Shown piece by piece: positions 16,725 to 25,364 of a stretch of DNA of 45,693 nucleotides; positions within the stretch are counted from its first letter, which is position 1; each line of letters starts with the position of its first letter. The notes under the pieces are model-generated. The model did no database searches. It saw only the letters and a list, made by a program, of their open reading frames with translations, and had not been told where the DNA came from. Where the stretch lies: contig NZ_ML703296.1 of the NCBI RefSeq assembly GCF_008520305.1, positions 1-45,693 on the forward strand, written 5' to 3'. Source of the stretch: Mesorhizobium sp. SARCC-RB16n (GTDB taxonomy: Bacteria; Pseudomonadota; Alphaproteobacteria; Rhizobiales; Rhizobiaceae). The position numbers were made by a program, and so were the translations under genes.

Positions 16725-17723
16725 TCAAGACAGTTCCTGCACCACCGTATAGGGACGATACTTGGCATATTCCGTCTCCGGCACGTCGATATCGAGCAGT
16801 TCGAGGTTGCGCGTCAGGTTCGCCAATTTTGCCGTGCCGGTCAGCACGGTGGCGACCACAGGCTCATGCAAAGGAAACTGGAACGCGGCGGCCGCCAGCG
16901 GGTAGCCGCCTTCACCGGCGATGTTCTCCATGGCATCGACACGGTCGAGCACATCGTGGCTGGCGGGTTGGTAGTCGAAATGCGCGCCTTGCACCGGCCC
17001 GGTTGCCAATATGCCCGAGTTGAAAACGCCGCCGATAACCAGCGACGTCTGCCGCGCACGGCACAGCGGCAGCAGTTCGGCTTCCGCGCTGCGGTCGAGC
17101 AACGAATAGCGGCTGGCGAGCAGGATGCAGTCGAGCGGCGCCCGTCGCATGACGTCAAGGCAGATCTGGACTTCGTTGACGCCAAGTCCGTAGGCGGAAA
17201 TCGTCCCTGCACGCTTCAGCTCTTCGAGCGCCTTAAGCCCGCCATCCATTAGCTGGCGAAGGTGCAGCTTGGTCTTCTCGACGCCATGCGTGTAGGCGCC
17301 GATGTCGTGCACATAAAGGATATCGATCTTGTTCAGACCAAGCCGCGCATAGCTGAAATCGACCGACCGCATGATGCCGTCATAGGAATAATCGTAGTCC
17401 AGCGCGAAGGGCAGCGGATCGACATAGGAATGGTCCGGCACTTGGTCTTCCGGCACCGGACGGAACAGGCGGCCGACCTTGGTCGACAGCACGTAGGAAT
17501 CGCGTGGCTTGTAGCGCAGGAAGTCGCCGAAGCGACGCTCCGACAGGCCGAAACCGTAGAAGGGCGCGGTGTCGAAATAACGCAAGCCCGCTTCCCAGGC
17601 GCCTTGCAGCGTTTCCATCGCCGCTTCGCGCGAACAAGCGCGGTAGAGGCCGCCGATCGCGGCGCCGCCGAAGCTGATCTCGGTGACCTCCAGCGCTGTC
17701 TGGCCGATGCGGCGTCTTTCCAT
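16725..17723 (-). CDS. Aldo/keto reductase, L-fucose/D-threo-aldose dehydrogenase-like
   Basis: This cytoplasmic NAD(P)-dependent aldo/keto reductase, 332 aa, shows the catalytic tetrad as D and Y in 'FDTAPFYGFG', K in 'LSTKVGRL' and H in 'YVHDIG'. The long variant, with 'DYSYDGIMRSVDFSYARLG', is typical of the pyridoxal/aldose 1-dehydrogenase branch that oxidises sugars such as L-fucose or L-galactose. GGAGG 7 nt before the ATG supports the start. It lies 63 nt after the dehydratase gene on the same strand, so the two probably share a transcript and act in one sugar-oxidation route. Confidence 0.88.
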   Translation of the reverse strand: MERRRIGQTALEVTEISFGGAAIGGLYRACSREAAMETLQGAWEAGLRYFDTAPFYGFGLSERRFGDFLRYKPRDSYVLSTKVGRLFRPVPEDQVPDHSYVDPLPFALDYDYSYDGIMRSVDFSYARLGLNKIDILYVHDIGAYTHGVEKTKLHLRQLMDGGLKALEELKRAGTISAYGLGVNEVQICLDVMRRAPLDCILLASRYSLLDRSAEAELLPLCRARQTSLVIGGVFNSGILATGPVQGAHFDYQPASHDVLDRVDAMENIAGEGGYPLAAAAFQFPLHEPVVATVLTGTAKLANLTRNLELLDIDVPETEYAKYRPYTVVQELS

Positions 17724-17786
17724 GCACCACCTCCCCGTGGCCGACCGTTGTGCGGCTCGGCAAGTTTACCAGATATGCGTCGAAAA

Positions 17787-19292
17787 CTAGAGCGTCGCGC
17801 CGAGATGCCAGGGCACGAACTCGTTGTCGCCGTAGCCAAAATCCTCGCTCTTGGTCTTGCGGCCCGAAGCCGTCTCGACGATCAGTTCGAAGATCTCGCG
17901 GCCCATGCCGGCAATAGTCTTTTCGCCGGAGGCGATGACACCGCAATTGACGTCCATGTCCTCTTCCATCTGGTGATACATGGTCGAGTTGGTGGCGACC
18001 TTGATCGACGGTGTCGGCCGGCAGCCGAAGCAGGAACCGCGGCCGGTGGTGAAGACGATGACATTGGCGCCGCCAGCGACCTGTCCGGTGGCCGAGACCG
18101 GGTCGTAGCCGGGCGTGTCCATGAACACCAGCCCGTTGCCGGTGACCTTCTCTGCATAGCCGAACACGCCGTTGAGCGGCGTCTGGCCGCCCTTGGCGAC
18201 CGCACCCAGCGACTTTTCCAGGATGGTGGTGAGACCGCCGCGCTTGTTCCCAGGCGAGGGGTTGTTGTCTATCGAGGCGCCGTGCTTGGCGACGTGATCT
18301 TCCCACCATTTCACATAGCCATCCAGCTTCTTGGCCACTTCGGGGCTTGCGGCGCGGTAGGCGAGCAGGTGCTCGGCGCCGTAGATTTCAGTCGTCTCGG
18401 AGAGGATGCCTATGCCGCCGACGCCGGCGAGAATGTCGACCGCCGCGCCCAGCGCGGGATTGGCCGTGATACCCGACATGCCGTCGGAGCCGCCACATTG
18501 CAGGCCGACGACGATCTCGCTGACCGGAATCGGCTCGCGCTTCAACTGCCCGACTTCCTCGGCGATCTCGGCCAGCACACCCATCGCCTTTTCCACCGAT
18601 TTGCGCGACCCGCCGGCATCTTGGATGTTGAAATGGCGCTTGCCGGCTGCGGCACCTTTCTGGCCGTAGAGCGTGAGCTGGTTGACCTCGCAGCCGAGGC
18701 CGACCATCAGCACGCCGCCGAAATTCGGGTGGCGGGCGTAGCCGGCCAAGGTCCGATGCAGCACCATCATGCCGTCGCCGGTGGCGCTCATGCCGCAACC
18801 CTGGCCATGGACGATCGGCACGAAGCCGTCGATGCCGGGATATTTCGGCAGCAACGTCCTGTTGGCGATGTCGGCGATCGAATGGCAGACTGTGGCCGAG
18901 CAATTGACGCTGGCGATGATGCCGATGAAGTTGCGCGTGCCGGCGCGGCCATCGGCGCGGCGATAGCCCATGAAGGTGCGGGCACGGTCGGCTTCGGTCG
19001 CATGCTCGGCCTCGCTCGGCGGCACCACAGGCAGGCGGCCAGCCTCGAAGACCAGATTGTGCGAATGGACATGCTCGCCCGGCGCGATGTCCTGTGTGGC
19101 GCGGCCGATCGCCTGGGCGTATTTGACCACGGCTTCACCTGCGGCAATCGGCTTGATCGCCACCTTGTGGCCAGGCTCGATAACCGCGACGGAGAGCGCG
19201 CCACCCGGCAGCGCGGTGCCGATCTCGATGCGGCCATTGGCAACGGCGACATTGTCGGCGGGGGACAGAAGAATGGTGTTCGAGACGTTCAC
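17787..19292 (-). CDS. UxaA/GarD-family sugar-acid dehydratase (altronate dehydratase-like)
   Basis: This cytoplasmic dehydratase for hexonates or hexarates, 501 aa, has an N-terminal SAF-like domain (about 1-80, 'DIAPGEHVHSHNL') joined to the UxaA catalytic part, as in E. coli UxaA (495 aa). Conserved blocks are 'HGQGCG', 'VGLGCEVNQ', 'LQCGGSDGMSGITANP', 'NPSPGNKRGGLTT' and 'FTTGRGSCFG'. The start is GTG with AGGAAA upstream. Comparison by eye places it between altronate and galactarate dehydratases, so the exact substrate is open. It is divergent from the GntR gene. Confidence 0.9.
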   Translation of the reverse strand: MNVSNTILLSPADNVAVANGRIEIGTALPGGALSVAVIEPGHKVAIKPIAAGEAVVKYAQAIGRATQDIAPGEHVHSHNLVFEAGRLPVVPPSEAEHATEADRARTFMGYRRADGRAGTRNFIGIIASVNCSATVCHSIADIANRTLLPKYPGIDGFVPIVHGQGCGMSATGDGMMVLHRTLAGYARHPNFGGVLMVGLGCEVNQLTLYGQKGAAAGKRHFNIQDAGGSRKSVEKAMGVLAEIAEEVGQLKREPIPVSEIVVGLQCGGSDGMSGITANPALGAAVDILAGVGGIGILSETTEIYGAEHLLAYRAASPEVAKKLDGYVKWWEDHVAKHGASIDNNPSPGNKRGGLTTILEKSLGAVAKGGQTPLNGVFGYAEKVTGNGLVFMDTPGYDPVSATGQVAGGANVIVFTTGRGSCFGCRPTPSIKVATNSTMYHQMEEDMDVNCGVIASGEKTIAGMGREIFELIVETASGRKTKSEDFGYGDNEFVPWHLGATL

Positions 19293-19363
19293 GGGCGTTT
19301 CCTGGGTGATCCTGGGATGCGCGGATTGACACGCGTCTGTTAAGAGTTAATGTCTTTTATCGT

Positions 19364-19394
19364 GAAAAAACAGTTTTGCGTCAATTGTTTTTTC
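19364..19394. promoter_or_regulatory. Inverted repeat GAAAAAACA-N13-TGTTTTTTC, candidate operator
   Basis: Perfect 9-bp arms between the divergent dehydratase and regulator genes. The centre contains GTTTTGCG, similar to the dyad at 16466-16484. The place and symmetry fit an operator used by the GntR regulator for both its own gene and the dehydratase gene. Confidence 0.5.
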
Positions 19395-19538
19395 GCTGCG
19401 GATCCACCCTTGGTAAGTGGTGGCGCTGGAAACAATGAGCCGGACCCAGCGAAAGCGATTCCTGCTTTTCAGGGTCATGGGAACGTCATATTGCGCTTCA
19501 AGCCGGCCGCCGCAAGCGCCGGCATGAATGGGTCAGGG

Positions 19539-20441
19539 ATGTCGAAGAGCAACAACGTCTACAAGGACGCCTACAACCGCTGCCTCAGGCTGCTCGACGA
19601 GACGCGCAGCCTGCCTTCGGAACCGGAGCTGGGCGCGCTGCTCGGCGTCAGCCGCACGACCGTGCGCAGCATCCTGGCGCGCATGGAGGAAACCGGGCTG
19701 ATCGCCTGGAACAAGCGCGCCAAGACGGTGCTGCGCGACCCGCGTCCCGACGATTTCTTTCCCGAGGAAGAGACCGACACGCTTGCCGAGATCATCGAGC
19801 GGTCGTTCATGCGCAGGCTGCTGGCCGGCGGCGCCGAGGCCGGCATGCAGATCAACGAGCTCGAACTGGCGCGCGAGATCGGCGTCGGCACCACCAGCGT
19901 ACGCGAGTTCCTGATCCGCTTCTCCCGCTTCGGCCTGATCGAAAAACGCCGCAACAGCCACTGGGTGCTGAAAGGCTTTACACGGGCCTTCGCGCTGGAA
20001 CTGACCGAGATCCGCGAAATGTTCGAATTGCGCTCGGCCGCCGCCTTCGCCGCGCTGCCGCAAGACAGTGCGGTCTGGGGCGATCTCGACCGGCTGGAGG
20101 GGGAACATCGCGTTCTGGCACACGAGATCGCGACGCGCTTCAATGAATTCTCGGAGTTGGACGAGCGCTTCCACCGGCTTATCCATCGCGCCTCGCACAA
20201 CCGCTTCATCGTCGATTTCTACGACGTCATCGCCATGATCTTCCACTACCACTACCAATGGAACAAGGCGCAGGAGCGCGAGCGCAACGAAGTCGCGATC
20301 GGCGAGCATCTAACCTATATCGAGGCACTCAAGTCGCGCGACCTCGGCAAGGTCGATTCAGCCTGCCGCAAGCATCTGAAGTCGGCACGCCAGACATTGC
20401 TGACCTCGATCCCGGAAAGCCGACCATCCCAAAAGGCCTGA
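19539..20441 (+). CDS. GntR-family regulator with FCD domain and an extra winged helix
   Basis: This DNA-binding regulator is 300 aa from this start. A first winged-helix-like segment (about 5-65) has 'LPSEPELGALLGVSRTTVRS'. A second (about 75-150) has 'INELELAREIGVGTTSVREF'. An FCD ligand domain follows from about 155, with the metal-binding pattern D-x3-H in 'LDERFHRLIH' and later H in 'GEHLTY' and 'CRKHLKS'. The start is uncertain: the ATG at 19524 and an open frame back to 19350 are alternatives, and no clear ribosome site is seen. It probably controls the divergent dehydratase/reductase genes in response to a sugar acid. Confidence 0.85.
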   Translation: MSKSNNVYKDAYNRCLRLLDETRSLPSEPELGALLGVSRTTVRSILARMEETGLIAWNKRAKTVLRDPRPDDFFPEEETDTLAEIIERSFMRRLLAGGAEAGMQINELELAREIGVGTTSVREFLIRFSRFGLIEKRRNSHWVLKGFTRAFALELTEIREMFELRSAAAFAALPQDSAVWGDLDRLEGEHRVLAHEIATRFNEFSELDERFHRLIHRASHNRFIVDFYDVIAMIFHYHYQWNKAQERERNEVAIGEHLTYIEALKSRDLGKVDSACRKHLKSARQTLLTSIPESRPSQKA

Positions 20442-20464
20442 TCCTGCCGCGTTGCCGCAGGATC
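20440..20464 (+). terminator. Hairpin after the GntR gene
   Basis: Arms GATCCTGC and GCAGGATC are separated by 9 nt and overlap the last bases of the stop codon region. No T-run follows, so it may be a weak or factor-assisted terminator. Confidence 0.35.
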
Positions 20465-20552
20465 GAATTGGCGATTTTCGACCTCTGCGTGCCGTGATAA
20501 GCATCTTTCAGGAATCGCTTGAAGATGCAGATGGTTTGAACAGGCAAGTCAT

Positions 20553-20933
20553 TTGAACAAGAAGGGGAGACGGTGGAGCATACCGGTCGCGCTTGTCGCG
20601 GCCTACCTGCTGCTGCTCCAGTCGACCCTTGGTGCGTTTGCCTTCGCCGGGCCGAGTGCCGCGCAACTGGATGCCTTCGGCAACGTCATCTGTACCCATG
20701 ACGGCGCCACTCAGCTCCCCGGCGGCGACCAGCATCCGTCCCATCTGCCGGCCTGCTGCACGCTCGGTTGCAGCATGTTTTCTCCAGCCTATGCGCCGCC
20801 GCCCGATGCCGGGCTCGCGCTTTCGTCCCTTTCCTTCGAGGCCGTCGCCTTTGTCTTCCCGGCGACCACGCATCTCGATTTCGCCCGCGAACGCTCCCCG
20901 TCGAACCCGCGCGCGCCGCCACTGGCGGCTTGA
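20553..20933 (+). CDS. Small exported Cys/His-containing protein, DUF2946-like
   Basis: This 126-aa protein has an N-terminal hydrophobic segment (about 11-33) that looks like a signal peptide or anchor. A metal-binding-like cluster, 'HPSHLPACCTLGCSM', and an upstream C in 'VICTHDG' follow; the C-terminus is Pro/Arg-rich. Small proteins of this shape (DUF2946) often stand next to copper genes, as here. The only start available is TTG with no clear ribosome site, so the N-terminus is doubtful. It probably begins the copper cassette. Confidence 0.6.
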   Translation: MNKKGRRWSIPVALVAAYLLLLQSTLGAFAFAGPSAAQLDAFGNVICTHDGATQLPGGDQHPSHLPACCTLGCSMFSPAYAPPPDAGLALSSLSFEAVAFVFPATTHLDFARERSPSNPRAPPLAA

Positions 20934-21030
20934 GCTTGCTTGCTTGCGGAACCTTTCGCGAGCGTACTCAATCCAAGATCAAAACCATTCGCGACCGGCG
21001 ACGGCGCGATCATCACGTCATGGAGTAACC

Positions 21031-21573
21031 ATGTCCCATTCTTTCCCTATCTCGACGGGCACAGTGTTCGGCCGCACCCTGTCTCGCTTCAAAGCTGATC
21101 TCGGCATTGCGGCGTTAGCCCTAGTGCTTGTGTTCCTTGGCGCCCAGGCCGTCCTGGCGCATGAATTCAAGGTCGGCGATCTCGAAATCGAACATCCCTG
21201 GTCGCGCGCCACGCCGGCCGGCGCCAAGGTGGCCGGCGGCTATTTCACCATCCTCAACAAGGGCAGCGCCGCGGACCGGCTGCTGTCGATTTCCTCCGAC
21301 GTCTCCGAAAAGGCCGAACTGCATGAAATGGGGGTCAAGGACGGCGTCATGACCATGCGGCCGGTCACCGGTGGCCTGGAGATACCGGCCGGAGGCAAGG
21401 TGTCGCTGGCGCCCGGCGGCTATCACCTGATGTTCATCGGCCTGAAGCGGCAACCCAAGCAGGGCGAGAAATTCGCCGCCACGCTGACTTTCGAGAAGGC
21501 CGGTACGGTCAACGTCGAGTTCGCCGTCGAAGGCATGGGCGAAATGGGCGGCATGGACGACCACGCCAATTGA
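21031..21573 (+). CDS. Periplasmic copper chaperone PCuAC
   Basis: This copper(I)-binding protein is 180 aa and is known to deliver copper to the CuA or CuB site of cytochrome oxidase. A signal anchor covers about 25-43. The metal motif is complete: H98 and M100 in 'LHEMGV', M107 and M109 in 'VMTMRP', and H132 and M134 in 'YHLMF'. GGAGTAA just before the ATG sets the start; longer open frame upstream overlaps the preceding gene. The Met-rich tail 'GMGEMGGMDDH' could bind more copper. Confidence 0.92.
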   Translation: MSHSFPISTGTVFGRTLSRFKADLGIAALALVLVFLGAQAVLAHEFKVGDLEIEHPWSRATPAGAKVAGGYFTILNKGSAADRLLSISSDVSEKAELHEMGVKDGVMTMRPVTGGLEIPAGGKVSLAPGGYHLMFIGLKRQPKQGEKFAATLTFEKAGTVNVEFAVEGMGEMGGMDDHAN

Positions 21574-21611
21574 TCGCGCCGATTCACAAATTTGAAATCA
21601 GAGGGACCATC

Positions 21612-22130
21612 ATGAACAAGTATCTTTTGGCGGCCGGCGCGTTTCTCGTGCTGGGGACAAATGCCGCCTTCGCGCACATCACGCTCGAAACCCAGGAGGC
21701 GGCCGTTGGCTCGACCTACAAGGCAGTGCTGCGCGTGCCGCATGGTTGCGACGGCAAGACGACGACCGCCGTGCGTGTGCAGATCCCGGAAGGGGTGATC
21801 GCGGTGAAGCCGATGCCGAAGCCAGGCTGGACGCTGCAGACCAAGAAGGGCAAATACGAAAAGTCCTACCAGCTCTATGGCCAGGCGGTGGCCGACGGGG
21901 TGAAGGAAGTCGACTGGAGCGGCGGCAATCTGCCGGATGAATTCTACGACGAGTTCGTCTTCCGGGCGACGCTGAAGGCGGATCTGCCCGCTGGCCAGAA
22001 GCTCTACATCCCGGTGGTGCAGGAATGCGGCGATGCCGCCGTCCGCTGGATCGAGATTCCGGCGGCTGGACAGGATGAGGACGCGCTGGAGAACCCGGCG
22101 CCTGGCATCAAGCTCAAGCCGAAGAAGTGA
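21612..22130 (+). CDS. YcnI-like DUF1775 copper-binding protein
   Basis: This exported protein, 172 aa, has a signal peptide 1-21 ending 'AAFA', which leaves H22 as the first mature residue. In the YcnI family the N-terminal histidine holds copper in a one-histidine brace. Family blocks 'LRVPHGCDG', 'PKPGWTLQTKKG' and 'DEFVFRATL' follow. GAGGG 7 nt before the ATG fixes the start. It lies 38 nt after the PCuAC gene and 55 nt before the CopC-CopD gene, a set seen together in many bacteria. Confidence 0.93.
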   Translation: MNKYLLAAGAFLVLGTNAAFAHITLETQEAAVGSTYKAVLRVPHGCDGKTTTAVRVQIPEGVIAVKPMPKPGWTLQTKKGKYEKSYQLYGQAVADGVKEVDWSGGNLPDEFYDEFVFRATLKADLPAGQKLYIPVVQECGDAAVRWIEIPAAGQDEDALENPAPGIKLKPKK

Positions 22131-22185
22131 TTTTCTGGCGGCGCGCCCTGTCCGCAAGGTGCGCCGCCAATTCCATGGCCAAAGC

Positions 22186-23820
22186 ATGAACGCGACATCC
22201 CCACTTCAAAGGCCCGCAACGACCGGCAAACGCTTCGGCTGGGCCGGTGGGCTTTTCGCGATGGTCATGGTGCTCATCGTCATGGCCTCGACAGGCCAGG
22301 CCCTTGCCCATGCGGCGCTGATCAAGACCGACCCGGTCGACGGCGCCGTGATGGCGCAGGCGCCGGCGCGGTTCTCGCTGACCTTCAGCGAGCCGGTCTC
22401 GCCGCTGGTGCTGACGCTGGGGACGCCCGACGGCACGCCGGTTGCGCTGACGTCCTTCCGCCTGAGCGACCAGACGGTCGAGATCGACAATCCGCGGCTA
22501 CTCAAATCGGGCACGCATGTGCTGAGCTGGCGTGTCATTTCCGCCGACGGCCATCCGGTCGGCGGCTCGCTCTTGTTTTCCATCGGCGCACCAAGCGAGC
22601 CGCCGGCCGTCTCCGAAGCGATCGACTGGCCGCTGCGGTCGGCGATATGGATCGGCAAGGTTCTTCTCTATGCGGGCCTTTTCCTAGGCATTGGCGGCGC
22701 TTTCACCCTTGCTTGGCTGGCCGGGGATGGCCGTGCCGGTCGGCGCTTTGTTGCCGGGGCGATCCTGTGCGGGCTGGTCGCGGCGCCCTTGTCTCTGGGC
22801 TTTCAAGGTCTCGATGCGCTCGGGGCGCCGCTTTCCCATCTGGCGCAGCCGGTGATCTGGCGCACCGGGCTCGGCACCAGCTTCGGCTGGACGGTGCTGA
22901 TCGCCCTGATCGCACTAGGGCTTGGCCTGCTGTCGCTCGCTGGACCGCGCGTGGCAGCCAGGCCATTTGCTCTTGCGGGCCTCGCCAGCGTCGGCGTCGC
23001 ACTTGCCGCATCCGGCCATGCCAGTGCCGCCGAACCGCAATGGCTGACACGGCCCCTGGTCTTCGTGCACGGCGTAGGCATCGCCTTCTGGGCCGGCGCT
23101 TTGGTGCCGCTCGGCCTCGCGCTGAAGCGTCAAGAGCCCGGCGCCGTTAAGTTCCTGCGCCGCTTCTCATGGGCAATCCTGCCTGTGGTCGCTCTGCTTG
23201 CCGCTGCAGGCATGGTGTTGGCCGTGATCCAGGTGCAGACGCCCTCGGCGCTGATCGACACAGCCTATGGCCGTCTGCTGCTGCTGAAACTCGGGCTGCT
23301 GGTCTTCCTGTTCACCCTTGCCGCCCTCAATCGCTGGAAGCTCACTGCCTTGGCCGAAGCGGGAGCAACCGAGGTGCAACGCAGGCTCACCCGATCGGTT
23401 GGCGTCGAAGTGCTGATCGTGCTGGCGATCTTCGGAGTCGCCTCGGGCTGGCGCTTCACGCCGCCACCACGGGCGCTGTCGCTCGCAGCGGCCGAGCCGG
23501 TTTCGGTCCACATCCACGCACTGCAGGCGATAGCCGATCTCAGCATCACGCCTGGCCATGCCGGGCCGGTCGCCGCCTCGATGATCATCATGACCGGCGA
23601 TTTCGGGCCGCTCGACGCCAAGGAAGTGACGCTGGTGCTGTCGAAGCCCGATTCCGGCATCGAGCCGCTGAAGCGTGCGGCAACCAAGCCCAGCGACGGC
23701 AGCTGGCATGTCGACAACCTCATCGTCCCGGTACCCGGCCGCTGGATGGTGCGCATAGACATCCTGGTCTCGGACTTCGAGATGGTGAAGATCGAGGCGC
23801 CGATCGACATCAGGCCGTAA
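22186..23820 (+). CDS. CopC-CopD fusion, copper-binding and copper transport membrane protein
   Basis: This 544-aa protein has a signal segment (about 18-41), then a periplasmic CopC domain (about 42-135) starting with H42 in 'AHAALIKTDP' and closing with D121 and H123 in 'SADGHPVGG', residues that bind copper(II) in CopC. A CopD domain of about eight membrane helices (about 150-425) and a further periplasmic tail follow. In other bacteria CopC and CopD are separate and work in copper uptake across the inner membrane. The fused form is known in rhizobia. It is the last gene of the copper set. Confidence 0.92.
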   Translation: MNATSPLQRPATTGKRFGWAGGLFAMVMVLIVMASTGQALAHAALIKTDPVDGAVMAQAPARFSLTFSEPVSPLVLTLGTPDGTPVALTSFRLSDQTVEIDNPRLLKSGTHVLSWRVISADGHPVGGSLLFSIGAPSEPPAVSEAIDWPLRSAIWIGKVLLYAGLFLGIGGAFTLAWLAGDGRAGRRFVAGAILCGLVAAPLSLGFQGLDALGAPLSHLAQPVIWRTGLGTSFGWTVLIALIALGLGLLSLAGPRVAARPFALAGLASVGVALAASGHASAAEPQWLTRPLVFVHGVGIAFWAGALVPLGLALKRQEPGAVKFLRRFSWAILPVVALLAAAGMVLAVIQVQTPSALIDTAYGRLLLLKLGLLVFLFTLAALNRWKLTALAEAGATEVQRRLTRSVGVEVLIVLAIFGVASGWRFTPPPRALSLAAAEPVSVHIHALQAIADLSITPGHAGPVAASMIIMTGDFGPLDAKEVTLVLSKPDSGIEPLKRAATKPSDGSWHVDNLIVPVPGRWMVRIDILVSDFEMVKIEAPIDIRP

Positions 23821-23850
23821 TGGCCCCGGCAACACAATTGGGCGAGGCGG

Positions 23851-23876
23851 TTGACGCAGGCCTGAAGGCCCGTCAA
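23851..23876 (+). terminator. Hairpin after the copper cassette
   Basis: TTGACG and CGTCAA enclose GGCC-TGAA-GGCC with a two-base bulge. There is no T-run, so the terminator call is weak, but it is the only structure between copCD and gnd. Confidence 0.35.
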
Positions 23877-23936
23877 TCATTCAAGCAACAATGAGCGCAA
23901 GCTCGAAAACACAGATCCGAAAGCAGGGAAGAAACG

Positions 23937-25364
23937 ATGGAAAAAGCCGAAATCGGCCTGATCGGCCTTGGCACGATGGGCTCCAACCTGGCGCTGAACA
24001 TCGCCGAGCACGGACACCGCATCGCCGTCTTCAACCGCACAAGGGCACGCACCGACGCCTTCGTCGAAAATGCCGGTGCCCTGAAAGATATGGTCGTACC
24101 CTGCTACAGTCTGGAGGAGCTCGCCGCCGCGATCCGGCCGCCGCGCCCGATCATCATCATGGTGCTGGCGGGCAAGCCGGTGGACGAGCAGATCGAAGCC
24201 TTGCGTGGCGTGCTGTCGGCCAACGACATCGTCATCGATGCCGGCAATGCCAATTTCCGCGACACGATGCGGCGCTTCTCCGAACTGTCCGGCTCGGGCC
24301 TCACCTTCATCGGCATGGGTGTCTCCGGCGGCGAGGAGGGCGCACGCCATGGACCGTCGATCATGGTCGGCGGCACGGAAGAGTCCTGGAAGCGTGTCGA
24401 GAAGGTAATGACCGCCATCTCCGCCAAGTTCAAGGACGAGCCGTGTGCGGCCTGGCTCGGCACCGATGGTGCCGGGCATTTCGTCAAGACCATCCACAAC
24501 GGCATCGAATATGCCGACATGCAGATGATCGCCGAAATCTACGGCATCCTGCGTGACGGAATGGGCATGGGGCCGAAGGAGATCGGCACGGTGTTTTCCA
24601 ACTGGAACAAGGGCCGGCTCAATTCCTACCTGATCGAGATCACGGCCAAGGTGCTGGCTGCCGACGATGCGAAGACCGGCAAGCCGGTGGTCGACATCAT
24701 ACTCGACCGCGCCGGCCAGAAGGGCACCGGCAAATGGTCCGTCATCGAGGCGCAGCAGCTCGGCATTCCGGCGACCGCGATCGAGGCGGCGGTGGCGGCG
24801 CGCGTCCTGTCGTCGATCAAGGACGAGCGGCAGGCGGCTGAAAAAGCCTATGGCAATATCGGGGTGACCAGGATTTCCGGCGACAAGGACGCGCTGCTGA
24901 AAGACCTCGAACTGGCGCTGTTCGCCGGCAAGATCGCCGCTTACGCGCAGGGCTTTGCGGTGATGAGCGGCGCTTCGAAGGAGTTTAACTGGAACCTGCC
25001 GATGCCGACCATCGCCAAGATCTGGCGCGCCGGCTGCATCATCCGCTCGCAGATGCTGGACACGATGGCCGAAGCTTTCGGCAGCGGCGGCGCTTCCACC
25101 AACCTGTTGATGGCGCCTGCCTTCATCACCATGATGCAGGAGGCGCATCCGTCGCTGCGGCGTATCGTGGCGAGGGCTTCCGAAGCCGGCGCGCCGGTGC
25201 CGGCACTGTCTTCGGCGCTTGCCTATTTCGACATGTATCGCCAGGGCCGTGGTACCTCGAACCTGATCCAGGCGCAGCGTGACTTCTTCGGTGCGCATGG
25301 CTTCGAACGCGTCGGCGAGCAGGGTGCCTTCCACGGGCCATGGGGCAGCGGAGCGGCCGGCTAA
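23937..25364 (+). CDS. gnd: 6-phosphogluconate dehydrogenase, decarboxylating
   Basis: This is the NADP-dependent third step of the oxidative pentose phosphate pathway, 475 aa, giving ribulose 5-phosphate and CO2. The Rossmann motif is 'GLIGLGTMGSNLALNIAEHG'. The substrate and catalytic blocks 'GMGVSGGEEGARHGPSIM', 'KTIHNGIEYADMQ' and 'ILDRAGQKGTGKWSVIEA' are intact. The length is that of the long homodimeric form. It converges on the LacI gene, and the two stop codons overlap. Confidence 0.97.
   Translation: MEKAEIGLIGLGTMGSNLALNIAEHGHRIAVFNRTRARTDAFVENAGALKDMVVPCYSLEELAAAIRPPRPIIIMVLAGKPVDEQIEALRGVLSANDIVIDAGNANFRDTMRRFSELSGSGLTFIGMGVSGGEEGARHGPSIMVGGTEESWKRVEKVMTAISAKFKDEPCAAWLGTDGAGHFVKTIHNGIEYADMQMIAEIYGILRDGMGMGPKEIGTVFSNWNKGRLNSYLIEITAKVLAADDAKTGKPVVDIILDRAGQKGTGKWSVIEAQQLGIPATAIEAAVAARVLSSIKDERQAAEKAYGNIGVTRISGDKDALLKDLELALFAGKIAAYAQGFAVMSGASKEFNWNLPMPTIAKIWRAGCIIRSQMLDTMAEAFGSGGASTNLLMAPAFITMMQEAHPSLRRIVARASEAGAPVPALSSALAYFDMYRQGRGTSNLIQAQRDFFGAHGFERVGEQGAFHGPWGSGAAG

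Noticed and set aside
17262-19343. Open frame of 693 codons on the plus strand
   Set aside because: It runs opposite to the aldo/keto reductase and UxaA-family genes, which have complete motifs and good starts; its composition is that of a shadow frame.
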